NCBI GenBank assembly: GCA_029941315.1
Contig: JAPYQE010000105.1
Span: forward strand, 1 to 19,835
Origin: GCA-2724215 sp015660315
Lineage (GTDB): Bacteria > Latescibacterota > UBA2968 > UBA8231
Reading direction: 5' to 3'
Length of the DNA: 19,835 nucleotides
The notes beneath the pieces were generated by a model. That model saw only the letters and a program-made list of their open reading frames with translations. It was not told the DNA's origin and did no database searches. A program made the position numbers and the translations under genes. Of this stretch, positions 12,868-19,835 are shown piece by piece. Numbering within the stretch: position 1 is the stretch's first letter; each line of letters begins with the position of its first letter.

Positions 12868-15800
12868 AAGCTCCCGTAACCTGGATGGCGAAAAACCACG
12901 TCGCCGCCAATCTGCTGATGGGGTTTGTCATGTTGAGTGGTCTGTTTGCGATGCTGCAGACCAAGAAGGAGACTTTCCCGGAGATGTCGCTTGACCAGGT
13001 GCAGATCCAGATTCCCTATCTCGGTGCCACACCGGCCGAGGTAGAGGAAGCCGTCTGTAAACGCGTAGAAGAGCGGGTCCGCGGACTAGAAGGCGTACGG
13101 CGAGTCCGCTCGACCGCCGCTGAGGGTATGGGCGTGGTCAGGGTCGAGATCGAGCGCGGCGTCGACATCTCCAAACTTCTCGACGATATCAAAAATGAAG
13201 TCGACCGCATCGACACCTTCCCGGCCGAGACCGAAGAACCGGTCATCAAAGAACTGACCCGCCGCAACCAAGTCATCGACGTAGTGCTCTACGGCGACGT
13301 CGACGAAAAAGCGCTCAAAACCGCCGCCGAACTAGTGCGCGATGAATTACGCACCAGCGGCGTGATCTCGCAGGTCGAATTAAGCGGCGTACGCGCCGAC
13401 GAGATCTCCATCGAAATATCCGAAGATGCACTGCGCCGTTACGGGCTAACTTTCGCGCAAGTGGCCGACGCCGTGCGCCGCACCAGTGTCGATCTGCCCG
13501 CTGGGAGCGTCGAGAGCGAGGACGGCGAGATCCTGCTTAGGACACAAGGGCTGATGCGCGTCGGGCGCGAATACGAGGATATCGTGGTGCTCACCCGCCC
13601 CGACGGCACCGCGCTCAAACTCAGGGATATCTCCACCATCGTCGACGGCTTCGAGGATAACGATCTTGTCTCGCGTTTCAACGGCCAACCCGCGGCAGTG
13701 GTCAGCGCCTACCGCACCGGCGACCAAAACGCCCTCGATATCTCGGCTTATGTGCACGAATACGTCGAGGAGAAGCGCCTGGCCCTACCCGCGGGCATCC
13801 ATATCGATTCCGCTCGCGATGACGCGAGTATCCTACGTAGCCGCATGGACCTGCTGATTCGCAACGCGCGCCTCGGGCTAGTCCTGGTCTTCATTTGCCT
13901 GAGCCTTTTCCTCGACCTGCGGCTGGCCTTCTGGGTCATGATGGGCATCCCGATCTCTTTTTTAGGCGCCTTTGTACTGATGGAGCCCTTTGACGCCTCG
14001 ATCAACATGCTCTCACTCTTCGCCTTTATCGTCGCGCTGGGCATCGTCGTCGACGACGCGATCATCGTCGGCGAAAATGTTTTCGCCCACCGCGAGAAGG
14101 GCAAAAACTTCCTGCGCGCCGCCATCGACGGGGCACTCGAAGTAGGCACCCCGGTCGTCTTTTCGATCATGACCTCGGTGGTCGCCTTTATGCCGCTATT
14201 CTTCGTAGACGGTATGATGGGCAAGTTTATGTCGGTCATCCCCGTCATCGTCATCTCGGTGCTGATCCTCTCGCTGATCGAGAGCCTGTTCATCCTGCCG
14301 GCGCATCTTTCCTCCGAGGGCAACGGCGCTTTCAGCCGCGCCTTCAACTGGGCCTTCGCCCGCCCACTCGCCTGGCACAAAAGAGTCTCCACCGTCTTCG
14401 ACCGCGGCCTCAAACGCTTCGTAAAAAATGCCTACCTGCCCACATTGCGTCTGGCATTGGCCAACCCACTTTCCAGCACCGCCCTAGCCATCGCGCTGAT
14501 GCTCGGCACCTTCGGTATGGTCGCCGGCGGCCATATAAAGTTCGTTTTTATGCCCAACATCGAATCCGACTGGGTCAATATCTCGATCAATATGCCACCG
14601 GGCACAACCGTGACCCAGACCTCCAAGGTCGTACAGTTCATAGAAGAAAAAACTATCGTCTTGCGCGGTCAGATCGACTCGGAAACCGGCGATGACGATT
14701 CGATTTTCCGCAATATATTCACTTCGATCGGCGACCAACCGACCGGCCGGCGCACCTCATTCTCCGCCGTCGCCGGTGCCAGCGGCCAGGGCCACCTCGC
14801 CGAAATATCCATAGAGCTAAAACCCTCCGAGGAGCGCACTGTCGGTAGCACCGAAATCGAATCGCGGTTGCGCCAGATGGTCGGCGAAGTGCCCGGTCCC
14901 GAGTCGATCATCTTCTCCTCCTCGCTCTTTTCTGCCGGCGACCCCATCTCGATCGAGCTCGCCTCAGCTAACTTCGATCAGTTGTTGCTAGCCGTAGAAC
15001 GCTTGAAAAGCAAAATCGCCGAGTACTCGGGCACCGGCAATATCCGAGACAGCTTCCAGGAGGGCAAGTTGGAGATGAAGCTCCAGCTCAAACCGGCAGC
15101 CCGTACATTAGACCTCACCCTCAACGACCTCGCTCGCCAGGTGCGCCAGGGTTTTTACGGCGACCAAGCGCTGCGTTTCCAGCGCGGCTCCGACGACGTG
15201 CGAGTCATGATTCGCTATCCCAAAGACGAGCGCCGCAGCATGGCCGATGTGCGCGGTATGCGCGTGCGCACACCGCAGGGCGCGGAAGTCCCTTTCACCG
15301 AGGTCGCCACCGTTGATATCGGTTACGGCTATGCCTCTATACAGCGTACCGACGGGCAGCGCGTCGTCACCGTTAGCGGCTCAATCGACGAAAAAGTCGC
15401 CAACGCCGACGAGGTCAACGGCGATATCGAAGCGAATTTCCTGCCTGCGCTATTGCAGGACTACCCTGGTCTGCGCTACCGCTTCGGTGGCGAACAAGCC
15501 GAACGCAGCGACTCACTGCAGAGCCTATATTTCAACTTTATCATCGCCCTCTTCACCATCTACATACTATTAGCGGTACCCTTCAAATCGTATACGCAAC
15601 CGCTGGTCGTGATGAGCGCAATCCCCTTCGGCATCATCGGCGCGGTCTGGGGACATATCATCATGGGCCTGGATCTAGCGCTGTTGAGTATGTTCGGCAT
15701 CGTCGCGTTGTCCGGCGTGGTGGTCAACGATTCGCTAGTATTGCTGGCCTATTACAACCAGCTGCGTGACGAAGGCCGACCCCGATCTGAAGCCCTGCTC

Positions 15801-16085
15801 GAAGCCGGCGCGCAGCGCTTCCGCCCGATCCTTCTAACTTCGCTGACGACCTTCTTCGGCTTGTTGCCGATGATCTTGGAAAAGAGCGTGCAGGCGCAGT
15901 TCCTGATCCCGATGGCCGTCAGCCTCGGTTTCGGCATTCTCTTCGCGACGTTTATCATCCTGATTGGAGTACCCGTGGCGATGAAGATGCTAGAAGGCGT
16001 GCAGGGATTTTTCGCGCAGCTGGGTGAGGGTGAAACAAGTGAGAGTGCGACCGATGTCGGGGTCGCGCCGGTGACGGGGAGCTGA
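12864..16085 (+). CDS. RND-family inner-membrane efflux permease (AcrB/HAE-like)
   Basis: A 1073-aa proton-driven transporter of the AcrB superfamily. TM1 (about 12-30), a large periplasmic loop (about 31-330), TM2-TM6 (about 335-500), a second loop (about 560-870), then TM8-12. Typical motifs: FPEMSLDQVQI, PYLGATPAEVEEAV, and TM4 GIVVDDAIIVGEN with the proton-relay pair Asp397/Asp398. In TM10 the AcrB Lys940 position is Asn955 (GVVVNDSLVLL, followed by Asp956), so the relay differs from AcrB; this NDS form occurs in a broad RND subgroup. The start is GTG at 12864 (GTGA overlap with the adaptor) with AGGAGG 7 nt upstream. It is not a heavy-metal CusA type, since TM4 carries DD. It is the last gene of the tetR-outer membrane factor-adaptor-permease operon and is followed by a clear terminator. 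Substrates are unknown. Confidence 0.95.
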   Translation: MKAPVTWMAKNHVAANLLMGFVMLSGLFAMLQTKKETFPEMSLDQVQIQIPYLGATPAEVEEAVCKRVEERVRGLEGVRRVRSTAAEGMGVVRVEIERGVDISKLLDDIKNEVDRIDTFPAETEEPVIKELTRRNQVIDVVLYGDVDEKALKTAAELVRDELRTSGVISQVELSGVRADEISIEISEDALRRYGLTFAQVADAVRRTSVDLPAGSVESEDGEILLRTQGLMRVGREYEDIVVLTRPDGTALKLRDISTIVDGFEDNDLVSRFNGQPAAVVSAYRTGDQNALDISAYVHEYVEEKRLALPAGIHIDSARDDASILRSRMDLLIRNARLGLVLVFICLSLFLDLRLAFWVMMGIPISFLGAFVLMEPFDASINMLSLFAFIVALGIVVDDAIIVGENVFAHREKGKNFLRAAIDGALEVGTPVVFSIMTSVVAFMPLFFVDGMMGKFMSVIPVIVISVLILSLIESLFILPAHLSSEGNGAFSRAFNWAFARPLAWHKRVSTVFDRGLKRFVKNAYLPTLRLALANPLSSTALAIALMLGTFGMVAGGHIKFVFMPNIESDWVNISINMPPGTTVTQTSKVVQFIEEKTIVLRGQIDSETGDDDSIFRNIFTSIGDQPTGRRTSFSAVAGASGQGHLAEISIELKPSEERTVGSTEIESRLRQMVGEVPGPESIIFSSSLFSAGDPISIELASANFDQLLLAVERLKSKIAEYSGTGNIRDSFQEGKLEMKLQLKPAARTLDLTLNDLARQVRQGFYGDQALRFQRGSDDVRVMIRYPKDERRSMADVRGMRVRTPQGAEVPFTEVATVDIGYGYASIQRTDGQRVVTVSGSIDEKVANADEVNGDIEANFLPALLQDYPGLRYRFGGEQAERSDSLQSLYFNFIIALFTIYILLAVPFKSYTQPLVVMSAIPFGIIGAVWGHIIMGLDLALLSMFGIVALSGVVVNDSLVLLAYYNQLRDEGRPRSEALLEAGAQRFRPILLTSLTTFFGLLPMILEKSVQAQFLIPMAVSLGFGILFATFIILIGVPVAMKMLEGVQGFFAQLGEGETSESATDVGVAPVTGS

Positions 16086-16112
16086 ACTCGACCCAGATTA
16101 GCTACAGTATAT

Positions 16113-16155
16113 AAAAACGGCCTCGGAGCGCTTCATGCTTTCCGAGGCCGTTTTT
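16113..16155 (+). terminator. Rho-independent terminator of the efflux operon
   Basis: A 15-bp perfect stem, AAAAACGGCCTCGGA (16113-16127) with TCCGAGGCCGTTTTT (16141-16155), has a 13-nt loop and one further T (16156). It lies 28 nt after the permease stop. The A-run on the left arm means it could also work on the other strand. Confidence 0.95.
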
Positions 16156-16257
16156 TGATCCGTCATATAATATTTGGCCTGTCTGCACCTGATAAAACCC
16201 TGGTCATATCACTCATCTAGCCGGGAAGTCTGTGCGATTTAGACAAGAAAGTAGAAC

Positions 16258-16286
16258 TTGATCGAGTCAGGATATATCCCCATAAT
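16258..16286 (+). promoter_or_regulatory. Putative promoter of the deacetylase-like gene
   Basis: TTGATC (16258-16263), a 17-nt spacer and CATAAT (16281-16286) would start transcription near 16293, giving a leader of about 44 nt. The gene then has AGGA at 16328-16331, 5 nt before the ATG. Motif-based. Confidence 0.45.
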
Positions 16287-16336
16287 CAGACCACTCTATT
16301 GTTAGGGAATATTGCTCATTATTCTGTAGGAAAGAC

Positions 16337-17737
16337 ATGGTTAAACTTTTTATATCATTCGCAACTGAAGAATTTGTCACCCCTGCTCACAACGAGATCT
16401 TAATAAAAATTGCGTCTATTCTTTCAGATAGATGTATCACCGGAAGCTTTCATCTGACCGGTGAATTTGCAAGATACCTGCGGGACAATCAGCGTTGCGA
16501 CATTATTGAGGCTTTGCGGCAACATGAAATTGGCTATCACAGCAATACCCATGGCGCATATCCTTTTATCGGGAGCATATGCGAAAATAATACATGGGAT
16601 TCCACTGTCGAAAAACTTATGCGCACGGAAGCCAAAGGCATTTTGGACATCGAAAATATCTTTGGCAGGCGACCAACGTATTATGTCACTGAATTCACCA
16701 AAGCACCGCAACTCATCTACGCGTTGCGTTCTCTGGGAATTCATTTATTGGGGTTCTCTGACTTACCAGAAAGTGCTGAGGTGCCTTTCTGCTGGTATAC
16801 CGGATCATTGTGCTACACCGGCCCTATGATGGGCATTGAATCTCCGCCGCACACAGACCGTTTACAGAATATGAAAGATAAATTTGACCTGCTATATCAA
16901 CAGGAAAAAGCCAAAGGTCCAAATGGAGTAATCAAGCTTTTCAATCATCCCTACAAATTTGCATATAACAATACCGTCGCCTCCTGGGTCTCTAAAAATA
17001 AAATCTACCAGAGCTACAATATTCACACCCCCTGGATCGTGCCGCAGGAATCTCTATATCCCGAAAAAATTACCGCCAGTTTATTCAGCGAATTCGAAGA
17101 TTTGCTCGATTATATTCTGGATAAAGACGACACAGAGTTCTTATCAACCTCCGACATCGCCCTGCCCTACAGCAATAAGCCACCGAGATTTATCCCTTGT
17201 GAGATATTCTCTGAACTACTCCAGCAAATCGACGACAACATTATTTGGCTAAAAGTCGGCGAAATGATTTTCGCGCCTTGCGAGATTTTTGCGTTAATGA
17301 CATATGCCCTGAAATTTTATTCTATCTACCATACGCTTCCGGATTCGCTGCCTTTGCGCGATCCACTAGGCCCAGTTCTTCAATCACGCGCGCTAAATGA
17401 AGCCGTAGATGTGTCGATTGGTGTTATTATGGGAAATATCGCCGATATTGACCGAGAGCTTGAGTTTTCTCAGCAGTCACCTTGCGAAATGGAATTTTCA
17501 GATATTAAGATCCCTCTAGCCTCTGCTTATCTTGCATTCGCCAAGATGCTGCAACATCCAATTGCAAAATCCGGCGATCTAACTTTCCAACCAACCGGTC
17601 CTCTACCTGAAATAACATCCGACGACTATTTTGCGGCTCAGTTATGGACGAAAGAATCTTATCCTGCAGGTTTCACCGGGGAAAATATCTGCACTCATTG
17701 CCGACTACAGAGTTGGACCTACAAACCTGCCTCCTAA
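16337..17737 (+). CDS. Divergent NodB-type polysaccharide deacetylase-like protein
   Basis: A 466-aa protein. The first 210 or so residues look like a carbohydrate esterase 4 (NodB) barrel: strand LFISFATEEFVTP at the N-terminus, HEIGYHSNTH with the metal-type His68/His72, FGRRPTYYVTEF (Arg112/Arg113), and KLFNHPY with His205. The usual Asp-Asp pair of motif 1 is replaced by Glu11-Glu12, so activity is uncertain. The 250-residue C-terminal part is unrecognised. It contains IFALMTYALKFYSIYHTLPDSLP, faintly like a pseudomurein-binding-type repeat, and ends with ICTHC (Cys452, Cys455) followed by LQSWTYKPA. No signal peptide is seen, so it is probably cytosolic. It stands alone between terminators with its own promoter. 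Codon use is clearly more AT-rich than its neighbours (about 37% G+C in the line 16561-16620 versus 60% at 13201-13260), suggesting recent transfer. The fold is likely; the function is open. Confidence 0.75.
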   Translation: MVKLFISFATEEFVTPAHNEILIKIASILSDRCITGSFHLTGEFARYLRDNQRCDIIEALRQHEIGYHSNTHGAYPFIGSICENNTWDSTVEKLMRTEAKGILDIENIFGRRPTYYVTEFTKAPQLIYALRSLGIHLLGFSDLPESAEVPFCWYTGSLCYTGPMMGIESPPHTDRLQNMKDKFDLLYQQEKAKGPNGVIKLFNHPYKFAYNNTVASWVSKNKIYQSYNIHTPWIVPQESLYPEKITASLFSEFEDLLDYILDKDDTEFLSTSDIALPYSNKPPRFIPCEIFSELLQQIDDNIIWLKVGEMIFAPCEIFALMTYALKFYSIYHTLPDSLPLRDPLGPVLQSRALNEAVDVSIGVIMGNIADIDRELEFSQQSPCEMEFSDIKIPLASAYLAFAKMLQHPIAKSGDLTFQPTGPLPEITSDDYFAAQLWTKESYPAGFTGENICTHCRLQSWTYKPAS

Positions 17738-17823
17738 AAAGAGCCACCACCCCGCTAAGATCTAGTCATGTCTTTGCAATTCTTGTTAGCCAATTGCCGT
17801 AGCTAACACGGATTCGCAACAGG

Positions 17824-17874
17824 ACACAAATGCCCCGGGAAGAGCGCTTAATCTCCTCCCAGGGCTATTTGTGT
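17824..17874. terminator. Bidirectional hairpin terminator between convergent genes
   Basis: ACACAAAT (17824-17831) pairs with ATTTGTGT (17867-17874). Inside, GCCC, GGGA and GAG pair with their complements across small mismatches, giving about 19 bp and an 8-nt loop. It lies between the rightward deacetylase-like gene and the leftward dioxygenase gene. The outer ACACAAA/TTTGTGT flanks are the same as in the terminator at 1492-1540. Confidence 0.75.
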
Positions 17875-17921
17875 TCGCTACCATTCGCTTGTTGGGGCCA
17901 ACGCGCCAGTTGCTAATCCCC

Positions 17922-18800
17922 TCAGTCCTTAATCGCCTCTAACCCCTCATACCCGCTACTCTGCTTCGGCCGACGCGAATGGTGCGAGGGGCTGAGCAGC
18001 GCCGCTTGCTGGGCCGGCGTCAAATCGTCCCAGTAATCCGGCACCGGGCCGCGCAAGCCACCGCCACCCCACGCCATATGTCCGGCATTGTATTTGTAGA
18101 GGATGGCCCGCCGCTGGTGGTCCGCATTCCACGGCAGCGTCCCGTGCGTACACGCCTCGCTAAAAATTATCGCGTCGCCGGCCTTGGCGTTGATCTCTAT
18201 TACAAACTCTTGGTACTGCTCCCATTTACGCATCTTCTCCGGGCACACCAGATTGGCCTTGTGGCTGCCCGGCACCACGCTGACCCCGCCGTCGCCCGGC
18301 CCCTCATCGGCGAGCATATATTCGATAACGCAGAGGCCAGTAAAGATCTTGCCCTCGCGGTAAAAATAGGGTGCATTGTCGAAACTGCCGTGCAACATGC
18401 CACCAGAACAACCCTTGTCCATCGCGATCAGCCCCGGCCCATGATCCAACCGCCAGCCTTCCCCGAGGATGGTGTTGAGATGCGGAATGGTCTTGGGGTG
18501 CGCCAGCATTTCCCGAAAAGGTTCACAAAAGGGCTTTTCCATTTCCAGTAAACCCGCCGTGTTCCCCAGACGCGTAGAGCTATTTTCGCCCTTCAAGGCC
18601 GCGGATTCGCCGAAATACTCCGGGCTTTGCGCGAGTTCCATCGAATCGATGGCGGCATTGGCCACCTCTAGTTGCTCTTTGCTCAGCACATCCCGGACCA
18701 GCAAAAATCCGGTCAGGTCGAAGAGGTATTTCTCGTCGACAGACATTTGCACCGTGTCCTCCGTGATCGAGCGCGATGTATTGGCGTCTGACTCGTGCAT
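17922..18800 (-). CDS. Phytanoyl-CoA dioxygenase (PhyH) family protein
   Basis: A 292-aa Fe(II)/2-oxoglutarate-dependent oxygenase-like protein, cytosolic. Landmarks: FDLTGFLLVRDVLSKEQLE (27-45), the family's N-terminal strand-helix; HGPGLIAMDKGC and MLHGSFD (His137, candidate first iron ligand); GDGGVSVVPGSHKAN (169-183), a core PhyH motif; GDAIIFSEACTHG with His219 as the distal iron ligand; and QRRAILYKYN with Arg230/231 for 2-oxoglutarate. The spacing HGSFD differs from the HxD of classical enzymes, so the carboxylate ligand is unclear. I chose the ATG at 18800 because GAAAGGA lies 8 nt upstream; a longer frame from 18884 would start upstream of the predicted transcript. Bacterial members act on varied small molecules; the substrate is unknown. 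A second family member ends at 19612. Confidence 0.88.
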   Translation of the reverse strand: MHESDANTSRSITEDTVQMSVDEKYLFDLTGFLLVRDVLSKEQLEVANAAIDSMELAQSPEYFGESAALKGENSSTRLGNTAGLLEMEKPFCEPFREMLAHPKTIPHLNTILGEGWRLDHGPGLIAMDKGCSGGMLHGSFDNAPYFYREGKIFTGLCVIEYMLADEGPGDGGVSVVPGSHKANLVCPEKMRKWEQYQEFVIEINAKAGDAIIFSEACTHGTLPWNADHQRRAILYKYNAGHMAWGGGGLRGPVPDYWDDLTPAQQAALLSPSHHSRRPKQSSGYEGLEAIKD

Positions 18801-18855
18801 GACCGGAATCCTTTCGCAGTGAATTGTAAATTTCGACGCGATTCTTACGCCGACT

Positions 18856-18884
18856 ATACTAGACGGGTAACCGCAAGCTGTCAA
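18856..18884 (-). promoter_or_regulatory. Promoter of the PhyH-family gene
   Basis: On the minus strand a perfect TTGACA (18884-18879) is followed after 17 nt by TAGTAT (18861-18856); an overlapping TATAGT lies at 18858-18853. The transcript would start near 18849, leaving a leader of about 49 nt before the ATG at 18800. This excludes the more upstream ATG at 18884 as a start. Confidence 0.55.
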
Positions 18885-18959
18885 CGTTTGCAGCCTGTCG
18901 CTTAGATGGGATGCCTAAAACGCGTCGTATAGCGACAAGTGCCAATTTCATTGCTGCCG

Positions 18960-19383
18960 TCAACGACACAGCGCAATCGCCTGGGACACTGTTTTTATGA
19001 GCTCTTCGAAATCACAAAAAGACAAGCGCGCGGCGTCTCGTTCTAGTCTCCAAGCCAAAACCAGCACGATCGCGCCCGACGGGTCAACCAACCTCATAGC
19101 CTTCGCGGCATGATCACCTGGCAACTCCGGCAGACCGAGATCGAGCAATACCGCGCGACCTGCGTCCGGGTGCGGTTCTGCAAAAGCTGGGGCAGTCGGC
19201 TGACATGCCTCGGTTCAGATGGACAACTAAAACAAAGGCCATGCCGCTGTCAGCAGGCATCGCCTTGGAAAATATTTCACAGGCTTCGAGCCCACCGGCC
19301 GATACGCGATGGGAAACGGACGCTCGCTGGTATTTTTTGTCGGCGTTATACGCTTGTCGGATTCCGTCTTTTTTTTGAGCCAT
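18960..19383 (-). pseudogene. Relic of a CheB methylesterase / response-regulator hybrid
   Basis: Two pieces of one degraded chemosensory protein are readable in different frames. From 19383 the frame gives MAQKKDGIRQ, then SAGGLEACEIFSKAMPADSG and MAFVLVVHL, clearly the start of a CheB methylesterase domain (normally GIGASAGGLEA...MPADSGMAFV..QHL). After about 19190 this frame becomes meaningless. One frame over, the same strand reads AGRAVLLDLGLPELPGDHAA, then AIVLVLAW and FEELIKTVSQAIAL to a stop at 18960-18962. This is the C-terminal half of a receiver domain, with the phospho-acceptor Asp in LLDLGLP. The conserved Lys-Pro before FEEL and the GASAGG lead are altered. A large CheB-CheR-PAS-kinase-receiver gene has most likely collapsed by an internal deletion plus frameshift. 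No function is expected. Confidence 0.65.
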
Positions 19384-19540
19384 CGCGATTCTTACCCGTC
19401 GGTAAGACCTTGGATATTCTGCTGTGCTCTATATGAAACCCCAACGCTTCGACAGAACATCAAAACCTCATCACTCTGCTAACCTATTAATTATATATAC
19501 CCTGCACTAGTCCTATATATTGCAACAGAGTTAACCCAAT

Positions 19541-19602
19541 TGCTTAAGTGCTCTATAAAACGCCGCATATCACCCCAATCCCACAATGCATAAGCACTCT
19601 AT
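19541..19602. repeat. Imperfect 16-bp direct repeat
   Basis: TGCTTAAGTGCTCTAT (19541-19556) recurs as TGCATAAGCACTCTAT (19587-19602), 13 of 16 identical and 46 nt apart. It lies downstream of the leftward PhyH gene in AT-rich non-coding DNA. It could be regulatory or chance; I see no gene it would obviously control. Confidence 0.35.
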
Positions 19603-19611
19603 CAAAAAAAT

Positions 19612-19835
19612 CTATCGCGCATCGCACCCGGCAAAGGACATATGCTCCCTCGCCACGAAAACTGGCTTTTCGGCATAGAGGTTACCCGTCTTCGCATCCA
19701 CTTGACCGCAACAAAAAATACTCTCGTGACCTTCCGTGGTGACCTTGGTCGTCGTCGGGATATAGCGCAGCGTCAGCCCGACCCGCCATTGCTCGGTGTG
19801 ATTGGCATTCGACCCATGAATGATCGTCGGGTTGT
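19612..19835 (-). CDS. Second phytanoyl-CoA dioxygenase (PhyH) family protein, C-terminal fragment
   Basis: The frame enters from the right edge and runs leftwards for 73 complete codons to a TAG at 19614-19612; the start is outside the window. It reads NPTIIHGSNANHTEQWRVGL, then TLRYIPTTTKV, and ends HMSFAGCDAR. The HGSNANHT..WRVGLTLRYIPT block is the typical C-terminal signature of PhyH-like Fe(II)/2-oxoglutarate oxygenases: the distal iron-binding His in IIHGS and the 2-oxoglutarate-binding Arg in WRVGL. It differs clearly from the protein at 17922-18800 (there THG...QRRAILYKYN), so the two are distant relatives and not a recent duplication. The remaining tail (CCGQVDAKTGNLYAEKP) is family-variable. 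Same orientation as the first PhyH gene, with a dead CheB-receiver gene between them. Confidence 0.85.
   Translation of the reverse strand, partial: NPTIIHGSNANHTEQWRVGLTLRYIPTTTKVTTEGHESIFCCGQVDAKTGNLYAEKPVFVAREHMSFAGCDAR

Larger units (their letters stand above)
18885..19611. other. 727-bp stretch without an intact gene, between two PhyH-family genes
   Basis: It contains the CheB-receiver relic (18960-19383) described separately, and then an AT-rich part (about 19430-19611). The latter holds an imperfect 16-bp direct repeat (19541-19556 and 19587-19602, 13 of 16 identical) and an A7 run (19604-19610) just downstream of the second PhyH stop. No other gene, tRNA or clear terminator is visible. 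Confidence 0.55.

Noticed and set aside
1..19835. CRISPR array, tRNA/rRNA genes, intact insertion sequence, prophage or toxin-antitoxin pair
   Set aside because: I looked for regularly spaced repeats, cloverleaf-like segments, transposase or integrase motifs and small paired genes, and saw none that could be supported by eye.

Overview
The window looks like a chromosomal segment of a free-living, Gram-negative-type (diderm) bacterium with moderately high G+C. Two lipoprotein signal sequences and a complete tripartite RND efflux operon with an outer-membrane factor show that an outer membrane is present. The DUF6807/PmoA-like protein, the two phytanoyl-CoA-dioxygenase-type proteins and the divergent polysaccharide deacetylase are a mix I associate with Latescibacterota/Poribacteria/Planctomycetes-like environmental lineages. 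That placement is inference and weak. Promoters that can be read follow a sigma70-like TTGACA / TATAAT pattern with 16-17 nt spacers.

Layout. 1-121 (-): start of a family 2 glycosyltransferase, cut by the window edge. 122-350: intergenic, with a perfect 20-bp palindrome and overlapping outward promoters. 351-1476 (+): type I methionine aminopeptidase, then an unrecognised 99-aa protein, closed by a very strong bidirectional terminator. 1554-5762 (-): dnaE (DNA polymerase III alpha) followed by a TlpA/ResA-like thioredoxin lipoprotein with its own promoter. 5763-6401: a gene-free AT-rich gap. 6402-9353 (+): WecB-type UDP-GlcNAc 2-epimerase (TTG start), UDP-glucuronate decarboxylase (UXS) and a DUF6807 protein, the last two overlapping by ATGA. 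9354-9554: a consensus promoter, a hairpin and a 29-bp operator-like dyad. 9555-16085 (+): tetR, outer-membrane factor, adaptor and RND permease, every junction a 4-nt overlap, ending in a clear terminator. 16337-17737 (+): a low-G+C divergent NodB-type deacetylase, apparently acquired separately. 17922-18800 (-): PhyH-family dioxygenase. 18960-19383 (-): a degraded CheB-receiver gene relic. 19612-19835 (-): C-terminal end of a second PhyH-family dioxygenase.

How the genes fit together. The glycosyltransferase, WecB, UXS and perhaps the DUF6807 protein point to surface-polysaccharide or nucleotide-sugar metabolism (UDP-ManNAc and UDP-xylose supply). The tetR-RND unit is a self-contained, probably autoregulated efflux system. 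MAP, DnaE and TlpA are housekeeping. The 16-20 kb end is accessory: a compositional island, a dead chemosensory gene and iron/2-oxoglutarate oxygenases. I found no convincing new multi-gene system. The best leads are the consensus promoter and hairpin straddling the DUF6807 stop codon, the operator upstream of tetR, the competing hairpins before wecB, the EE-type deacetylase, and the CheB-receiver relic.
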